From Cytidiella melzeri (taxonomy: Eukaryota > Basidiomycota > Agaricomycetes > Polyporales > Irpicaceae), in contig JABYQR010000176.1 of NCBI GenBank assembly GCA_022592445.1, positions 1 to 64,000 on the forward strand: a stretch of 64,000 nucleotides of DNA. The letters are read 5' to 3'. The translations under genes and the position numbers were made by a program. Below the pieces are notes generated by a model. It had not been told where the DNA came from. It saw nothing but the letters and a program-made list of their open reading frames with translations, and made no database searches. The first letter of the stretch is position 1, and each line of letters starts with the position of its first letter. This document shows positions 33,701 to 44,651 of this stretch, piece after piece.

Positions 33701-35466
33701 TACAATTCCTGAAGAATGAAGAAGAATTGTTCCAGTGTGCTCCAGCACATTGATGCCTTTTCAGATGTGACCTTTTTGTCCCCCAAAGTGTGGGAATTTG
33801 ATGGCAGAATACAGACAGTAATAGTGTCAATAACAAACCAATGAATACAGCTGATGGCATCACACTGGCCTTGTTATCAGCCCCTTATAACTTTGTATCA
33901 GATCACTTTTGCAATCAAAATGCAGTTTTTGATTTTTACAGACTGCATATGGGTACAGATTTGTACATATAGTACACTGTTGGATAGCCCTATCTTGTGG
34001 CAACATCCTGGCACAAACATCCCGTCAATTGAAGTGGAATTGAGCAAGTTATGGCCAGTCTACTGAAAAAAGTCATCCAGACTCAGATTCAAACTCCACT
34101 CCTGCTGGCAGATGATGGCTAATTCTGGTCAGGTACATGTGCTGCAATCTACAGACATTGCTTGCTCTCTGAACAAGGAGTACAATTAGAAGACATGCCA
34201 CACATAGCATTGGCTCTGAGCAAGAATTACCAGTACTTTGGAAGCTAACTACAAATACTCAACCCCTACATTCTTGTACAATGTAAATTGGTGGCTGCAT
34301 TAGCAGTGAGTACTGTATCTGATTGTTCCACACAGTTTCACAACTGATAGTTGCTCTCTAAGCAGGAGTTACAATCAGAACACAGCCTGTGGCAGTTCCA
34401 ATGGGGGTGAGGCAGTTCAGACATCAACAGTACATGGTTGCATCAGCAGCAAGCACTGCATTGAATTGTTGCACAAAGTCTCACAACCATTAGTTGCTCT
34501 CTAAGGAGGAGTCAAAATCAGAACATAGCCTGTGGCAGTTCTAATGGGGCTGAGGCAGTTCAGACATTGACAGGACGTGGTTGCATCACCATAGAGCACT
34601 GCCTTTGGTTCTTCCACACAGTTTCACAACCACCAGTTGCTCTATAAGCAGGTGTTACAATCAGACCACAGCCTGTGGCAGTTCCAATGGGGGTGAGGCA
34701 GTGCAGACACCAACAGGACACTTGTACCATGTTGTAGCAATTGATCTATTGAGACACCCTCAAGCCCTTCATTCTTGAACCAAGTAATTTTCTAGAATCA
34801 GCAGTGAATACTGCACAAAATTAATGACAAGATAGATGAAGCCCCTTGCTACCATTGATGACTACCTTCATCAATGTATGGCTTCTTTTCCTGCAACCAA
34901 ACTTGTCAAGTGTAGTACAATCACTTCATCCCAGATATCAAAGATGTCACCAATAGCAAATGCCTGTAATACAGTCAATATTTATGACCAGATGGCTTGC
35001 CAAGGTCCTTACCAGGAACAGAGTGGTTTACAGATGTTCTTTTTGGTGACAAAGTCACAGGTGCAATTAACTATTTCATGCCATATGATTCATTCAATAT
35101 TCTATCAATAACATAATCACTTGTAACCCTGCTCCTGCAGTTTACCAAATTATATCTGATGCATGTCAAACAATTTTTATCTCCATGCTCTACTCCACAA
35201 ACTTGTTTTAATTCTGTACTCACACCCATTGTTGCACTTCAAACAATACAGCACAGTCCCTCTTCTTTCATTAATGATTGTGTGCTCTAGTGAAGACAAA
35301 CTACTAACTTTTTATACATTACTCATCAAAGAAGCTATTCCCAACACAATTACTTGTTCAGGCTGCTGACAGCACCAAGTTTACTTACAAACCTGGCTCA
35401 AAAAGTAATATTTCATTCAATCTTCAGGAATTGTACTTGCCACTTGCCGGCCTTGCTAACGCTAGT
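33701..35466 (+). mobile_element. Helentron-like non-autonomous copy H6 inserted cleanly in Copia
   Basis: Starts TACAATTCCTGAAGAATG and ends TTGCTAACGCTAGT. The Copia frame is interrupted after ...HQT and resumes at the ATG at 35468 in the same phase. The empty site therefore reads ACTAT/TATG with no base duplicated or lost, apart from which T belongs to the element. Internally: about 430 bp of family 5' sequence, an antisense helicase-start remnant (34143-34190), a 143-bp array of three to four units (34300-34720), and the 3' region. No coding capacity. This is the best reference copy for family boundaries. Confidence 0.85.
34300..34720 (+). repeat. 143-bp tandem array in H6
   Basis: GGTTGCATCA landmarks at 34437 and 34580 are 143 bp apart. 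Units contain GGAGT(T/C)(A/C)(C/A)AATCAGA and TCACAACCA. Confidence 0.8.
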
Positions 35467-37640
35467 TATGAACTTGATTTGAGTAAACCTGCATACTGCA
35501 TCTTTACCAAATCGACTATGGTGGTACACTGCATTAGACGCAATGTATGTGTACAATTGTTCTCCTCATACTATACTTAACTACAGAACTCCTTACTTTA
35601 AGCAATATGGCACTGATGCTAACCTTGATGGACTTCAAGTCTTGGATCAGCCGTGCATCGTATACGACGAATATCGCACAAATAAACTAGCATCTAAGGG
35701 TAAAAGGGGAGTCTGGATAGGCTTCGCTGAACACTGTGAAGGTCACTACGTTTACTTTGGACAACGTGTCGGAGTTGAACGTAACTTGCAATTTGTTGAC
35801 TCTACAATACAAATTGAAGGGGAGAAAGAACCAAATGTCAAAAAACTTACTACTGAAAAACAACTTGAACTTGAGGACAACCCTCACATAGAACCAATGG
35901 AAATCGACGAGCCTGACCCTACTGGTCCAAGGCGTTCCAACAGAATTCCTCAACTATCGCGTAAAGCTCGTGGACTCAACTACAACGAAGTAGACACTAA
36001 CATTGCTTTCTACTTAACTGAGTTTAACGCTTACCATGCTGAGGACGTCGGTGACCCTGTCACTTTCACAGATGTACTTAATCACCCTCTCAAAGACGAT
36101 TGGTTTAAGTCTATGAAACTTGAGGTTGATACACTAGAACAACTCGGCACTTGGGAATACTGTATCCCGCTGCCAAATGCCAACATTACTGGTTCTCGCT
36201 TCGTCTACAAGACCAAGTACAAACATGGAAAAGTTACTAAACTCAAGTCAAGACTTGTTGCGCAAGGATACTCTCAGCGCGATGGTATTGATTACTATGC
36301 AAACTACTTGTTCGCTCCAGTCGCGCGCATGAGTTCTATGCGGCTCATACTTACACTTGCGGCTTCACTACACTTCGAGATTAACCAACTCGATGTTAAG
36401 TCTGCTTACTTATACGGTAAAATTAACAATGATGAAGATCTTTATCTTCGTCCGCCGCCTGGCGACTTACTGCCCAACTTGCCTAAGGGCTGGGTACTTA
36501 AACTACGCAAAACTATCTATGGCCTTAAACAAGCCGGACGTCGCTGGTACAAGGTACTATGTGATATACTTTTTCAATTTGGACTCAAGCGTTCAGACTA
36601 CGATAACACTGTCTTCTACCTTTACAGGGGAGACAAACTAATACTTATACTCGCTGTTCATGTCGACGATATTACTCTCTGTACTATTACTTCTGTTGTC
36701 GCTGAACAATTCGAGATAGCACTTAGACAACATGTCGAGGTAACAAACGGTGGCACTATCCACTGGATGCTTGGCATGGAGATTGATTACGACAAAGCCT
36801 CTGGTGTTATCAAGCTTCGTCAACGTGATTATATCCAAACTATACTTAAACAAAACAACTTTGACCACAATCATATACGCCGTACGCCTATGATACACGA
36901 GCACAACTTAGCCCCCCGTGACTCGAAAGAACCTTGTCAGGACGCTGACGCTATTAAACAATACATGTCTTTAGTCGGTGGTTTACAATACGTCGCTGAC
37001 TGTACTCGACCAGATGTTGCATACTGCACTGGTCAACTTGCACGATACTTAGCTGACCCTTCTAAGGAACACTTTGCTGCAGCTAAACAGTGTTACCTAT
37101 ACTTGAAGGGAACGTGCGATTACTGGCTTGTCCTAGGAAACCAAATAACTACTACTAATACTTCACTTGTTGGATACACTGATTCTGACGGTATGACTAC
37201 ATACGGCAATAAACCAATAATGGGCTACACCTTTACATACAATGACTCGCTTATCTCTTGGTCAAGTAAGCGTGGTTCACTTGTAACAATATTGGTCACC
37301 GAAGCTGAATTATATGCCTTAGTGCATGCATCAACTGAAGCTATATATCTAAAAGCACTCATTGACGAACTACTGAACTTTACTATGGATCCTGTCAAAA
37401 TGTATACTGACAGTGCATCAACTATTGCCATTGTTAGCTCACCTGACGAGCAACATTTGCAACAAACTAAACACTTCGAGATTCGTAAGAATTTCATCAG
37501 CAATCATGTACTCAAGAAGTATATAACTATTCATCACATATCTTCTAACAATCAACGTGCTGATACACTTACTAAAGCACTACCTCTCGAAAAACTCAAG
37601 CACTTCAATGAACTACTTCATATTCGTGCTTGAAGGGGAG

Positions 37641-37810
37641 TGTTCGACTATATTAATTAGACGCTTAACGTACGAGCGCCGTAGTTACCGTATATATGAC
37701 TTACTCTGATCAATGCAACGATACGCACTTTTGATCCCCAACTCCCACTGTGTGATCTCTCTCAGTCTTGCTCTCTCAACACTTTCCTCTACTTGCATAG
37801 CCTTCTAACA
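37641..37810 (+). repeat. Copia right LTR (170 bp)
   Basis: Direct repeat of 30896-31065; differs at three positions by eye (A/G, C/T, A/G). Confidence 0.95.
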
Positions 37811-37987
37811 ATGCTGACTCTTTGCATTGGTGATAGTACTCAGGTCCATTTTTGTGGTAAGTGCACGTTCACCTCGCCGGTAGAAGGGACACCTGACCCT
37901 GACCACAGATGTATTCATCAATGTGTGAGTGCAACCGAGGAAGCTTTGTCACTGCTCGCTTCAACCACTGATTGTTGTCATGCAGAC

Positions 37988-39346
37988 GCCATCGTTGTTT
38001 GAGACTAGGCCATAGCGCTGCCTAGAGAATATCAATTTGTGAGTGGCATGGTAGCTTATCGCCTGACACGCGTACACAACACTGACGATGTTCCCAGATA
38101 TGGAAGGCGCATTGGATGCCAGTCAAAGTTGCGTACTTGCTCTGTTGGTGAGCCCTTGAAGTCATGTGTGAATTTTACTTGAAGCTAACAAACACCCATC
38201 CACCAGCTATTGGGTCATTGCTGTGATACTATACCTTCTCTGGGCCTTCTGCACAAACCACACCGTTGAGGAGTGCGAGAAGATCTATTGCGTGAGTAGT
38301 TGAAGTCTTGTGGACTTGAGAGTGTTAGAGTATTCAACGTGTATTGATCAGATTCTCATTGCACTTGCAATGTGGAATCAAGTCACCTCAGAGGTCATCC
38401 TGGTCATCCGAACCTATGCAATTTTCAATCACAACAATTATATTCTAACCCTTCTAGTTGTTGCCCTGGCCGGCGTGGTTGACTGCCAACTATATGTGGA
38501 TACCTCTGAAATGCTACGTACACACACCATTTTTTTGCGCATACGGTCTCATTCAATGGATTTGGTCAGTACTCCCCTTCCTACAAGAGACAGGGCCATG
38601 CCTTCCAATGTCCAAGCCTCATTCGGTGCATCTGCTAGGTTAGTGGTTCTGCTACCCAGATTCTTTTTCCGGATTCTGATGTTTGCCTGATAGGTTTTTT
38701 TGTGAGTGCAGTGTTGGTCATGACAGTTGTTAAGGCCATCACCATCTGCCATAGAAGCGGTGGCCCAAGAAGCCAACTTATCCAGACATTTCTTTGCAAG
38801 GGTGTCAAGGGTGTCTTTTATTATCTGATAATATAAATTCCCCATCTCGTACGTATTGTATTCATACTATTTGCGCCGGCAACTCACTCTGTCTTCCAGA
38901 TCAACGGGATATTTTACTTGCAGTACGTGTCATCTACTGCATCTTTGATATGGAATAAGCTAATCTGCCATAGGCAACGCCAATCCATCTCTGCTATATG
39001 CATTCCTCTCAGTGTTATGCTGTTCCTGGTGCTTGCTTGCCGCTTGGTAGTGGAGTTGCGCGAGCGCGGTGCTCAAACAGTGGCACAGTCGACGGGTACA
39101 ATGGCCTTCACTGCTGGAGTCAGCTACTCAAAGTCGAGTCCCAGCTCTCCGTTCTCAGGTGGTTTTGGATTCATTAGCAATAGGACAGGAGCCAGGATCA
39201 TCATGCAACCTCAGGGAGAGGTGCTGAGCACTTTGGGAAGCATTCCAGGTGATATGATGGCCAGCACAAGTGTATATTCTCACTGTTACTACTTCCAATA
39301 CATTGCAATTGTTACTGTAAACCTCAATGTGAGATTAATTGCCTGA
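37988..39346 (+). pseudogene. DUF6533-type seven-helix membrane protein, decayed
   Basis: Fungal multi-pass membrane protein family of unknown function common in Agaricomycetes. The first exon reads AIVV-stop-D-stop-AIALPREYQF: two nonsense codons (TGA 38000-38002, TAG 38006-38008) lie where the family usually has YDY-like residues. A GTGAGT donor at 38041 joins 38099: IWKAHWMPVKVAYLL. Then YWVIAVILYLLWAFCTNHTV-EECEKIYC (38205-38294), a GTGAGT intron, and ILIALAMWNQVTSEVILVIR-TYAIF. Later exons give more hydrophobic helices (LSVMLFLVLACRLVVELRE, about 39012-39070) and a Ser-rich tail. The 5' exon start is not identifiable. The Copia right flank ends just upstream. Confidence 0.6.
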
Positions 39347-39862
39347 TACCCATGCATGGTATAGCAATATAAAGGCGCGCGATTGTTGTTGCAACATCAT
39401 GCAAACCACGCGTGCAAGGATATCATGCAATGTAACTGACGAGTGGGTGTGTAACATTGAGACATAGTGTGATATAGACTACAGGTGTCGTATGATACTG
39501 CAATGTAAACTACAGGCGGGGATACATTATTGCGCCATTATGCAATGTGAATTTGAGCGTGGGGCATTGTTAACTCGTCAAATGCAAGATATACTTTTTA
39601 TAATCTGATATTTAATCCTTCAAACATTATATTGCAAGTCTGACTTTACATTGGTAGGTAAACTAATATTACTTTTTTGTGGTTTTCCAGATGACTGTAC
39701 CACCCCAAGAACTCGAACCAGTTCGCTCTGAGTTCTAAAAAGACGGGAAGAGGCCTACCTATGTTTGTGTCAAACATTGTCATGTTGTGCCGAGTCCAGA
39801 GCTCCGTGGGAGGAGACAGGTGGGCATGTTCAGAGAAGGAGGCAAGAGTTGTTGATGGAATG
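39347..39862. other. No recognisable gene
   Basis: AT-rich, with scattered short repeats of ATGCAATGT. Nothing coding is supported. Confidence 0.3.
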
Positions 39863-39966
39863 AACAGCAAAGAATGTTTAAAAGCCGCATGTTACTATAA
39901 AGGGATGAAAAATTGCTGCCACTAGCGGAGATTGTAATAGTAATACTATTAGTTTGTAAAATATAG

Positions 39967-40925
39967 AATCCATCTAGTTTGATTGGTATTGGCGGCAAAG
40001 TTAGTTCTACAAACAACACATCTAATGTACTGTGATTTGTCTCTATAGGCTTTGATTTCCATCCAACTACAACAACTTCTGCTACATCATTTACACCACA
40101 TTCTGTTGCTTTGTTCTTCTTATTTATAATAGGCATTCCTATACAAATACCTAATTTGCCAGGATGGTTTCCATTGTTGCTGGAGGCAATGATCAAAACA
40201 CAGCTTGATTATGTGGACGAAGGCAGTCAGTATTTGGTGATAGATCTGCTTCTGTTTTAAAGATCTTTTCAGAAAGCTTTGTCTCATCATTGTTGAAGCT
40301 ATAACAATCAACAGAGTAAAAAATAACTCAAATGTTGATGGGCCTCTTGCAAGAATTGCTCTGCTCGTCTGTCATTGAGTTTATCTCTACTCGCATTGTA
40401 AGATGTTATAGTCTACACATTACGGAACACAGTAATTAATCACTTTGGTGAACTTTTTGAAATACCAGCTATTCTAGTTTTCAGAAAAGTAATATCTTCT
40501 TTGGTACAAGAATTGTATCCTAGCAAAGTGCAGGATTGTGCATCTTCATCTGTCTGTGAATTTTGTATCATGTTGCTGTGTAAGGTGACAGTAGTGGTGA
40601 ACTGATGCCATGTTGCTTCACTTAAAGCAGTTTTCTGATCTTCATGGGACCGTTTTGTATGGATAATAGACTGAACTATACTTGAATAGAGGGTGTTCCT
40701 TGTTGATACTGGGGGAAGCTGTGCAAAGTCTCCTGCAAAGATGACATGTTTCCCTCCAAACGGTTCACTCTCATTTTCCAAGGCCATACAAATTTGCCAG
40801 CTAATATTGTCTAAAGTTAAACAATCAATCATTGATATCTCATCCATCAATAAGTGGTCTACATGCTGCAAGTTACGTTTAACTTCACTTGGAGCACCTA
40901 GCTGTTCAAGGATACAACATGTTAT
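39967..40925 (-). pseudogene. PIF1-type helicase middle fragment
   Basis: Reads ISMIDCLTLDN, VIFAGDFAQLPPVS (about 40725), TVTLHSNMIQNSQTDEDAQ, then after frame shifts GICIGMPIINKKNKATECG and IPIKLDG. Walker A and the final helicase motifs are absent. It is more diverged than H2 and H9. Confidence 0.75.
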
Positions 40926-41157
40926 GAATGTTAGTGGATATAATCACAAACTGTGTGGCATCATTTACTATGGGAATAGTCACTATACCTCTTGTATAGT
41001 AAGTGATAACGGGGATTTATGGTTCTACAATGGTATAAGTACAGGTAGACATACTGAATATGACAGAAACATGATTGGTGTAAACTGCAACATGTTGGCA
41101 ACAGCAAAACATGATCCGACCAGTTCTGTAGCAATGTGTACATATTGTGATACTTAA
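40926..41157 (+). pseudogene. C-terminal piece of the USP-like peptidase domain
   Basis: Reads MNVSGYNHKLCGIIYYGNSH, HYTSCIVSDNGDLWFYNGIS, then TGRHTEYDRNMIGVNCNM and stops at 41155-41157. It holds the presumed catalytic His (GNSHYTS) and the aromatic-Asn/Asp strand (LWFYNG) of a ubiquitin-specific-protease-like fold. The Cys box is not on this piece. Confidence 0.7.
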
Positions 41158-41267
41158 GATACCTGTGTAAGATTTGCTTCCCAATTTATCCATATCTATG
41201 ATATTGTGAGGAATGTATAAGTCTTCAGGAATTGTACTTGCCGCTTGCCAGCCCTGCTAATGCTAGT

Positions 41268-42330
41268 GATGTTCTTGAGATATCCGAACTGATGTGTTTG
41301 CCTTCATCCCAGCTAAGATTGCATGTAGATGGATAGATTGTGCAAAGGAAAGCAGGGTCGGTCTGGGTATTGAATTTCCAAAAGTGCAAGTGGAGATCCG
41401 CAAAGAGTGAAACTTTGATGACCCGGGGCGCTCTGGGGTTTGCTTTGTAGAAGTTGTCAATTGCTTCTTGACTATTCTCGAGGTTTTTGACCGTTTCCCA
41501 GCTACTGTGTCCGTCTGAATACCCTTCCCATTTGACAAGGAATTATAATTTCTTCCATTGTCTGTGTAGCCTGCTGTCTAGCACCTTTTTGACAACATAC
41601 TGTTCTTCTCCTTCTATGACAATAGGATCAGGAGGTGGAGGTACATCTTTGTTGTTGTTGTGCCAGGGACTTAGATGGTTGATGTGGAGAACGGGGTGGA
41701 TTCGGGAATAGCTAGGCAGATCAAGCTTTTAAACAAGATTGCCAATGCGTTCGATGACCTTGTGTGGTCAGAGCTGTTGAGGACCAAGCTTAGGGGTAGC
41801 CTGGTAGATCTGGAAATTCTTATTGTTCAGCCAGACCATGTCACCTAGTTGGAAAACACGTGGAGATTGCTTTTTGGATTTGTAAAGTTGCTTCATCTTT
41901 TCTTTGCTTAGATGAAGAGCTGCTTTGGTCTCTTTGCGTACTTGAGCCATGTTGTCAAGGCACTCATTGAGCAATGCGATATTGCTTTGCTTGCCGACTG
42001 GTATGGTGAAGTTGGGGCAATATCCGTAGGCAACTTCAAACGGTGTTTGTGAGTTACCCGCATGTACTCGCGAGTTGAGTGCAAACTCAGCCGCTGGTGG
42101 ATGATCAACCCAGTCATCTTGTCGTTGCTGACAGAATACACGCAGGTACTGTTCAATATCCTGGTTTTTGTGTTCAACTTTGCCATTTCCTTGCGGATGA
42201 TAGGCGGTTGTGAAACCAGTCTCTATGCCCAGGCAGTGATAGAGCACACACATGAAGCGCGCTGCAAACTGGGGTCCTCAATCAGAGAACACCTTCTTGG
42301 GAATGCCGTGAAGTTGGAATACTTCTGTAA
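41268..42330 (-). pseudogene. Gypsy integrase and chromodomain fragment
   Basis: Minus strand: VFQLHGIPKKVFSD (about 42285-42330), then IETGFTTAYHPQGNGKVEHK, DDWVDHPPAAEFALNSRVHA, FQLGDMVWLNNKNF, and a chromodomain (EEQYVVKKVLDSR, VKWEGYSDGHSSWETVKNLE) ending near 41420. This is the 3' half of a chromovirus Gypsy Pol. It is cut on the left by the H7 3' end and on the right by an LTR fragment. Confidence 0.8.
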
Positions 42331-42420
42331 CAGTTAAGGTTACACTCACCAGATAAGTGTTAAACTTGAGGGGGAGATAGTGAAATAGAGAATAAGAGGT
42401 GTGGTGAGCGAAGTACTGGG
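42331..42420 (-). repeat. Inverted fragment of a Gypsy LTR end
   Basis: Its reverse complement matches 43023-43112 (CCCCAGTACTTCGCTCACCA, then TCAAGTTTAAC-CTTATCTGGTGAG). It is fused directly to the integrase fragment, so it marks a recombination or insertion junction. Confidence 0.8.
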
Positions 42421-42486
42421 GAGTGTCACAGATTTTCCATGTTTCTACAAGACTTGTCTTACCAGGCAACAGTATTATTGGGAATA

Positions 42487-42600
42487 TTTAAGTGCTTATC
42501 AGGCGCTTATCCAGCGCTTATCCAGCGTCTATTTAGGTGCTTATCCAGCACTTATCTGGCGCTTATCAGGCGCTTGTTCCGGCACTTATTCTCAGTGCCT
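42487..42600. repeat. Minisatellite of about 11 bp (GCTTATCCAGC-like)
   Basis: About ten degenerate units GCTTATC(C/A/T)(A/G)G(C/A) in tandem, just upstream of the plus-strand LTR copy. No function inferred. Confidence 0.75.
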
Positions 42601-43110
42601 ATCAATTGATGCGCTGATGCGCTCCTTTCCTTATCTGTGTATCACATGATGGAACTCTCTGGAACCTTGTGGAACATACTGGAACTATGATGTCATAGTA
42701 TAGAACATTCCATAAGATGATGTCATAGTTCTTAGAACCTTCTGGAAAAGTCTAGCCTTGTCTTAGAACAAGCTAGAACAAGTCTAGCCTTGGGACTGGG
42801 TCATGGGGTCAGGTCATGGGGACAATTGCTATTGGTTGATTATTGAAGTGGCACCACTAGGGCATAGGGCATGCTTAGTAAGGTAGATTACTTTGCTTAC
42901 TCATGTAGGTATTAGAGGTCTTAGGGTAGTACCTGGGGTCCTCCCCTTCATGTATATATAGAGGCACTCCTGAGGGCATATCCCCTCAGTCTTATCCACA
43001 CTGTTGATAAAGGACTACTCAGTACTCCCCAGTACTTCGCTCACCACACCTCTCACACTCTATCTCACTCCATTCCCTCAAGTTTAACAACTTATCTGGT
43101 GAGTAGTAAC
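42600..43110 (+). repeat. Gypsy LTR-like sequence (5' side of the element at 43.7-47.2 kb)
   Basis: Contains repeated TGGAAC words, a TATA box (GTATATATAGAGG, about 42953) and an end region (TTTAACAACTTATCTGGTGA) matched by the inverted fragment at 42331-42420. It shares CTCCTTTCCTTATCTGTGTA with 10690-10718. Exact LTR edges are uncertain; 43111-43700 is an untranslated leader with no gene. Confidence 0.55.
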
Positions 43111-43700
43111 CTTACTATTACATTTGCATAAGACTGCCCCTACTCCCTCACGTCTTTGGACGTGCTGGAGGTTTCTTTCCCCTTTCTTCTAGGTCTTGTG
43201 CCTGTGCGTGGGCCCCTCTACAAATCCTCTAGAAATAGAGGTAGCCGGACCATAGGCTCTAAGTGGTAGTTGTGTCTAGGCCTTGCCTTGATGCGCACAA
43301 CTTGAATCACCCTCTCGCCCGACGCTCCTAGAGCTGATCAGAGCAGGGGTTGGCATTATGCCAACATGATGAAAGTGTGCCTCCCCACAGGTGATAGTGG
43401 AGTCTGGTGTCAGACGCTCATTATAAGAGCTAGACAACAGGACTAGAAGCCCATGAGTGCCTAGGCACAAAGACGGGTAACTTGTTCTGGCTGGACTTAG
43501 GGTCAGTGTAATACTGATCCGCCAACCATTTGCCGCACGGGTGGAACCGTGACAGAGATCCTTTCACCACCAGACCTGGAGAGAGAGTCCAGGCCGATGC
43601 CGGCACTACCCCACGCATACACAGGACCTCTCCTTTATGGAGATTTTGTTTTGCACACCACTGAGCTGACAAGCCCACCACACATTGTCACACAGTCACC

Positions 43701-44480
43701 ATGCCTCTTTCCCCCTACGTCACTGCTAAGACTGGCTGCAAGGCTCCCTACTCCATCCCCGTCCGCAATGAAGCCACTGGACTTCAAGAACACTCCGTAG
43801 TCTCCAAGGTGACTCTCAATAAGTTCAAAGACACCGGCAAGCCTCGCCGTGTCAAGTACCCAGACAACAAACCTCTCATCAAGAGGATCGATCTTGAAGA
43901 GCAAGCTCGCACCACCATTGAGCATGAGGAAAACCAAGCTTGTATGAGACAGCTCTCTAGCCTCATGTCTCAGCGAAGTCTTCTTGATAGAATAGAGAAG
44001 CAGGAGAAGGATAAAGCTGAAAAGCTCACTCTTCTTCAGCAAATTGAAGATCGAAACAGTTGCACTCATGTTCCCACTCCCACTCCTCTGCCCTCCAATC
44101 TCCACTTCCATAAGACGAAGCTTATGCTTTGTCAACAGGAGTTCAAACCTATGATCACAGCAGCCTGTCAAAGGCTTGAGCCTGTGCTCAACAAGCTGAA
44201 CACCTCTTTCGCAAGTGGTGGCCAATCTTTGGATGCACAGCTCAACACTTGTTGGGAGAAAGCACAGCTACTGATTGGTCGTGTTTTCATGATCGAACAG
44301 TGGTTCAAGGAGAACCATACGGACAAGATGTCTAATAGGGAATCGAGAATGCTAAAAAAGGGCTTAAAGAGTTCAGGCAGGATTAGCTTTGTAGACATAC
44401 ATTGGAGATGGGGTTACATCGTAGAGTTACTAGAAGGGCTGTTTGACATGAACACCTTTGTATATGTGGAAATGGAATAA
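43701..44480 (+). CDS. Unrecognised 259-aa protein between LTR and gag-like gene
   Basis: An intact frame from ATG to TAA with no recognised domain. The N-terminal 60 residues are basic. Residues about 75-120 are charged and likely coiled coil (LLDRIEKQEKDKAEKLTLL). The middle is Pro-rich, and a helical C-terminus ends IVELLEGLFDMNTFVYVEME. It follows the LTR leader closely and precedes a second open frame at 44652, so it is probably an accessory protein of the retroelement or a captured host gene. Codon use looks normal and no frameshifts are visible, unlike the neighbouring retroelement genes. Confidence 0.5.
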   Translation: MPLSPYVTAKTGCKAPYSIPVRNEATGLQEHSVVSKVTLNKFKDTGKPRRVKYPDNKPLIKRIDLEEQARTTIEHEENQACMRQLSSLMSQRSLLDRIEKQEKDKAEKLTLLQQIEDRNSCTHVPTPTPLPSNLHFHKTKLMLCQQEFKPMITAACQRLEPVLNKLNTSFASGGQSLDAQLNTCWEKAQLLIGRVFMIEQWFKENHTDKMSNRESRMLKKGLKSSGRISFVDIHWRWGYIVELLEGLFDMNTFVYVEME

Positions 44481-44651
44481 AATGTATGGGATGACAAGCC
44501 TCATTTTAATTGGTGACAACTTCCTGAAAAGGATTTAATGTGTGAAAACAACTCTGACAAGAGTTCAATGTGTGAAAAGTAGTGTTTTCTCTTCTTCTTA
44601 TACTAGAAATAGTATTTCGCTTATCCTTTGCTAACTGAGAAATTAGAAGCA

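Larger units (their letters stand above)
31134..37633 (+). pseudogene. Copia Gag-Pol polyprotein with three nonsense codons and a Helentron insertion
   Basis: One long frame starting at the ATG at 31134. In order: Gag region; CCHC knuckle CYNCNETGHTTPTC (about 32455); aspartic protease HILDTGATIHC (about 32780); GAG-pre-integrase LHKKLGHLS; integrase HIDIFGP...AERVHQ; then, after the insertion, integrase C-terminus, reverse transcriptase (FVYKTKYKHG, AVHVDDITL) and RNase H (YTDSD, TEAELYAL, YTDSAS, RADTLTKA), ending at 37633. Stops in frame: TGA at 31206, TAA at 31833 and TGA at 35480. The expected residues make each a likely C-to-T change of CGA, CAA or CGA. The integrase segment that normally carries the second Asp (SDNGGEF) reads ANNNGVF, so the catalytic Asp is lost. 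Apart from these changes and the insert the frame is open. Confidence 0.9.
30896..37810 (+). mobile_element. Full-length Ty1/Copia element with 170-bp LTRs
   Basis: LTRs at 30896-31065 and 37641-37810 start TGTTC and end TAACA and differ at only three positions by eye. ATGCT flanks both sides (30891-30895 and 37811-37815), a 5-bp target duplication. A purine tract (TGAAGGGGAG) precedes the right LTR and GGTTATGAGCCCC follows the left LTR as a candidate primer site. A Helentron-like copy of about 1.77 kb lies inside; without it the element is about 5.15 kb, normal for Copia. The LTR similarity suggests recent insertion. Confidence 0.95.
39863..41267. mobile_element. Helentron-like copy H7, rearranged, with 3' end
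   Basis: Minus-strand helicase sequence (39967-40925) is followed directly by plus-strand peptidase C-terminal sequence and the family 3' end (plus strand, CTAATGCTAGT ending at 41267). The two coding parts, collinear in the copy at 51.6-55 kb, face opposite ways here, so one has been inverted. The left edge carries the block shared with 20051-20145. The right flank is a Gypsy fragment. Confidence 0.65.
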
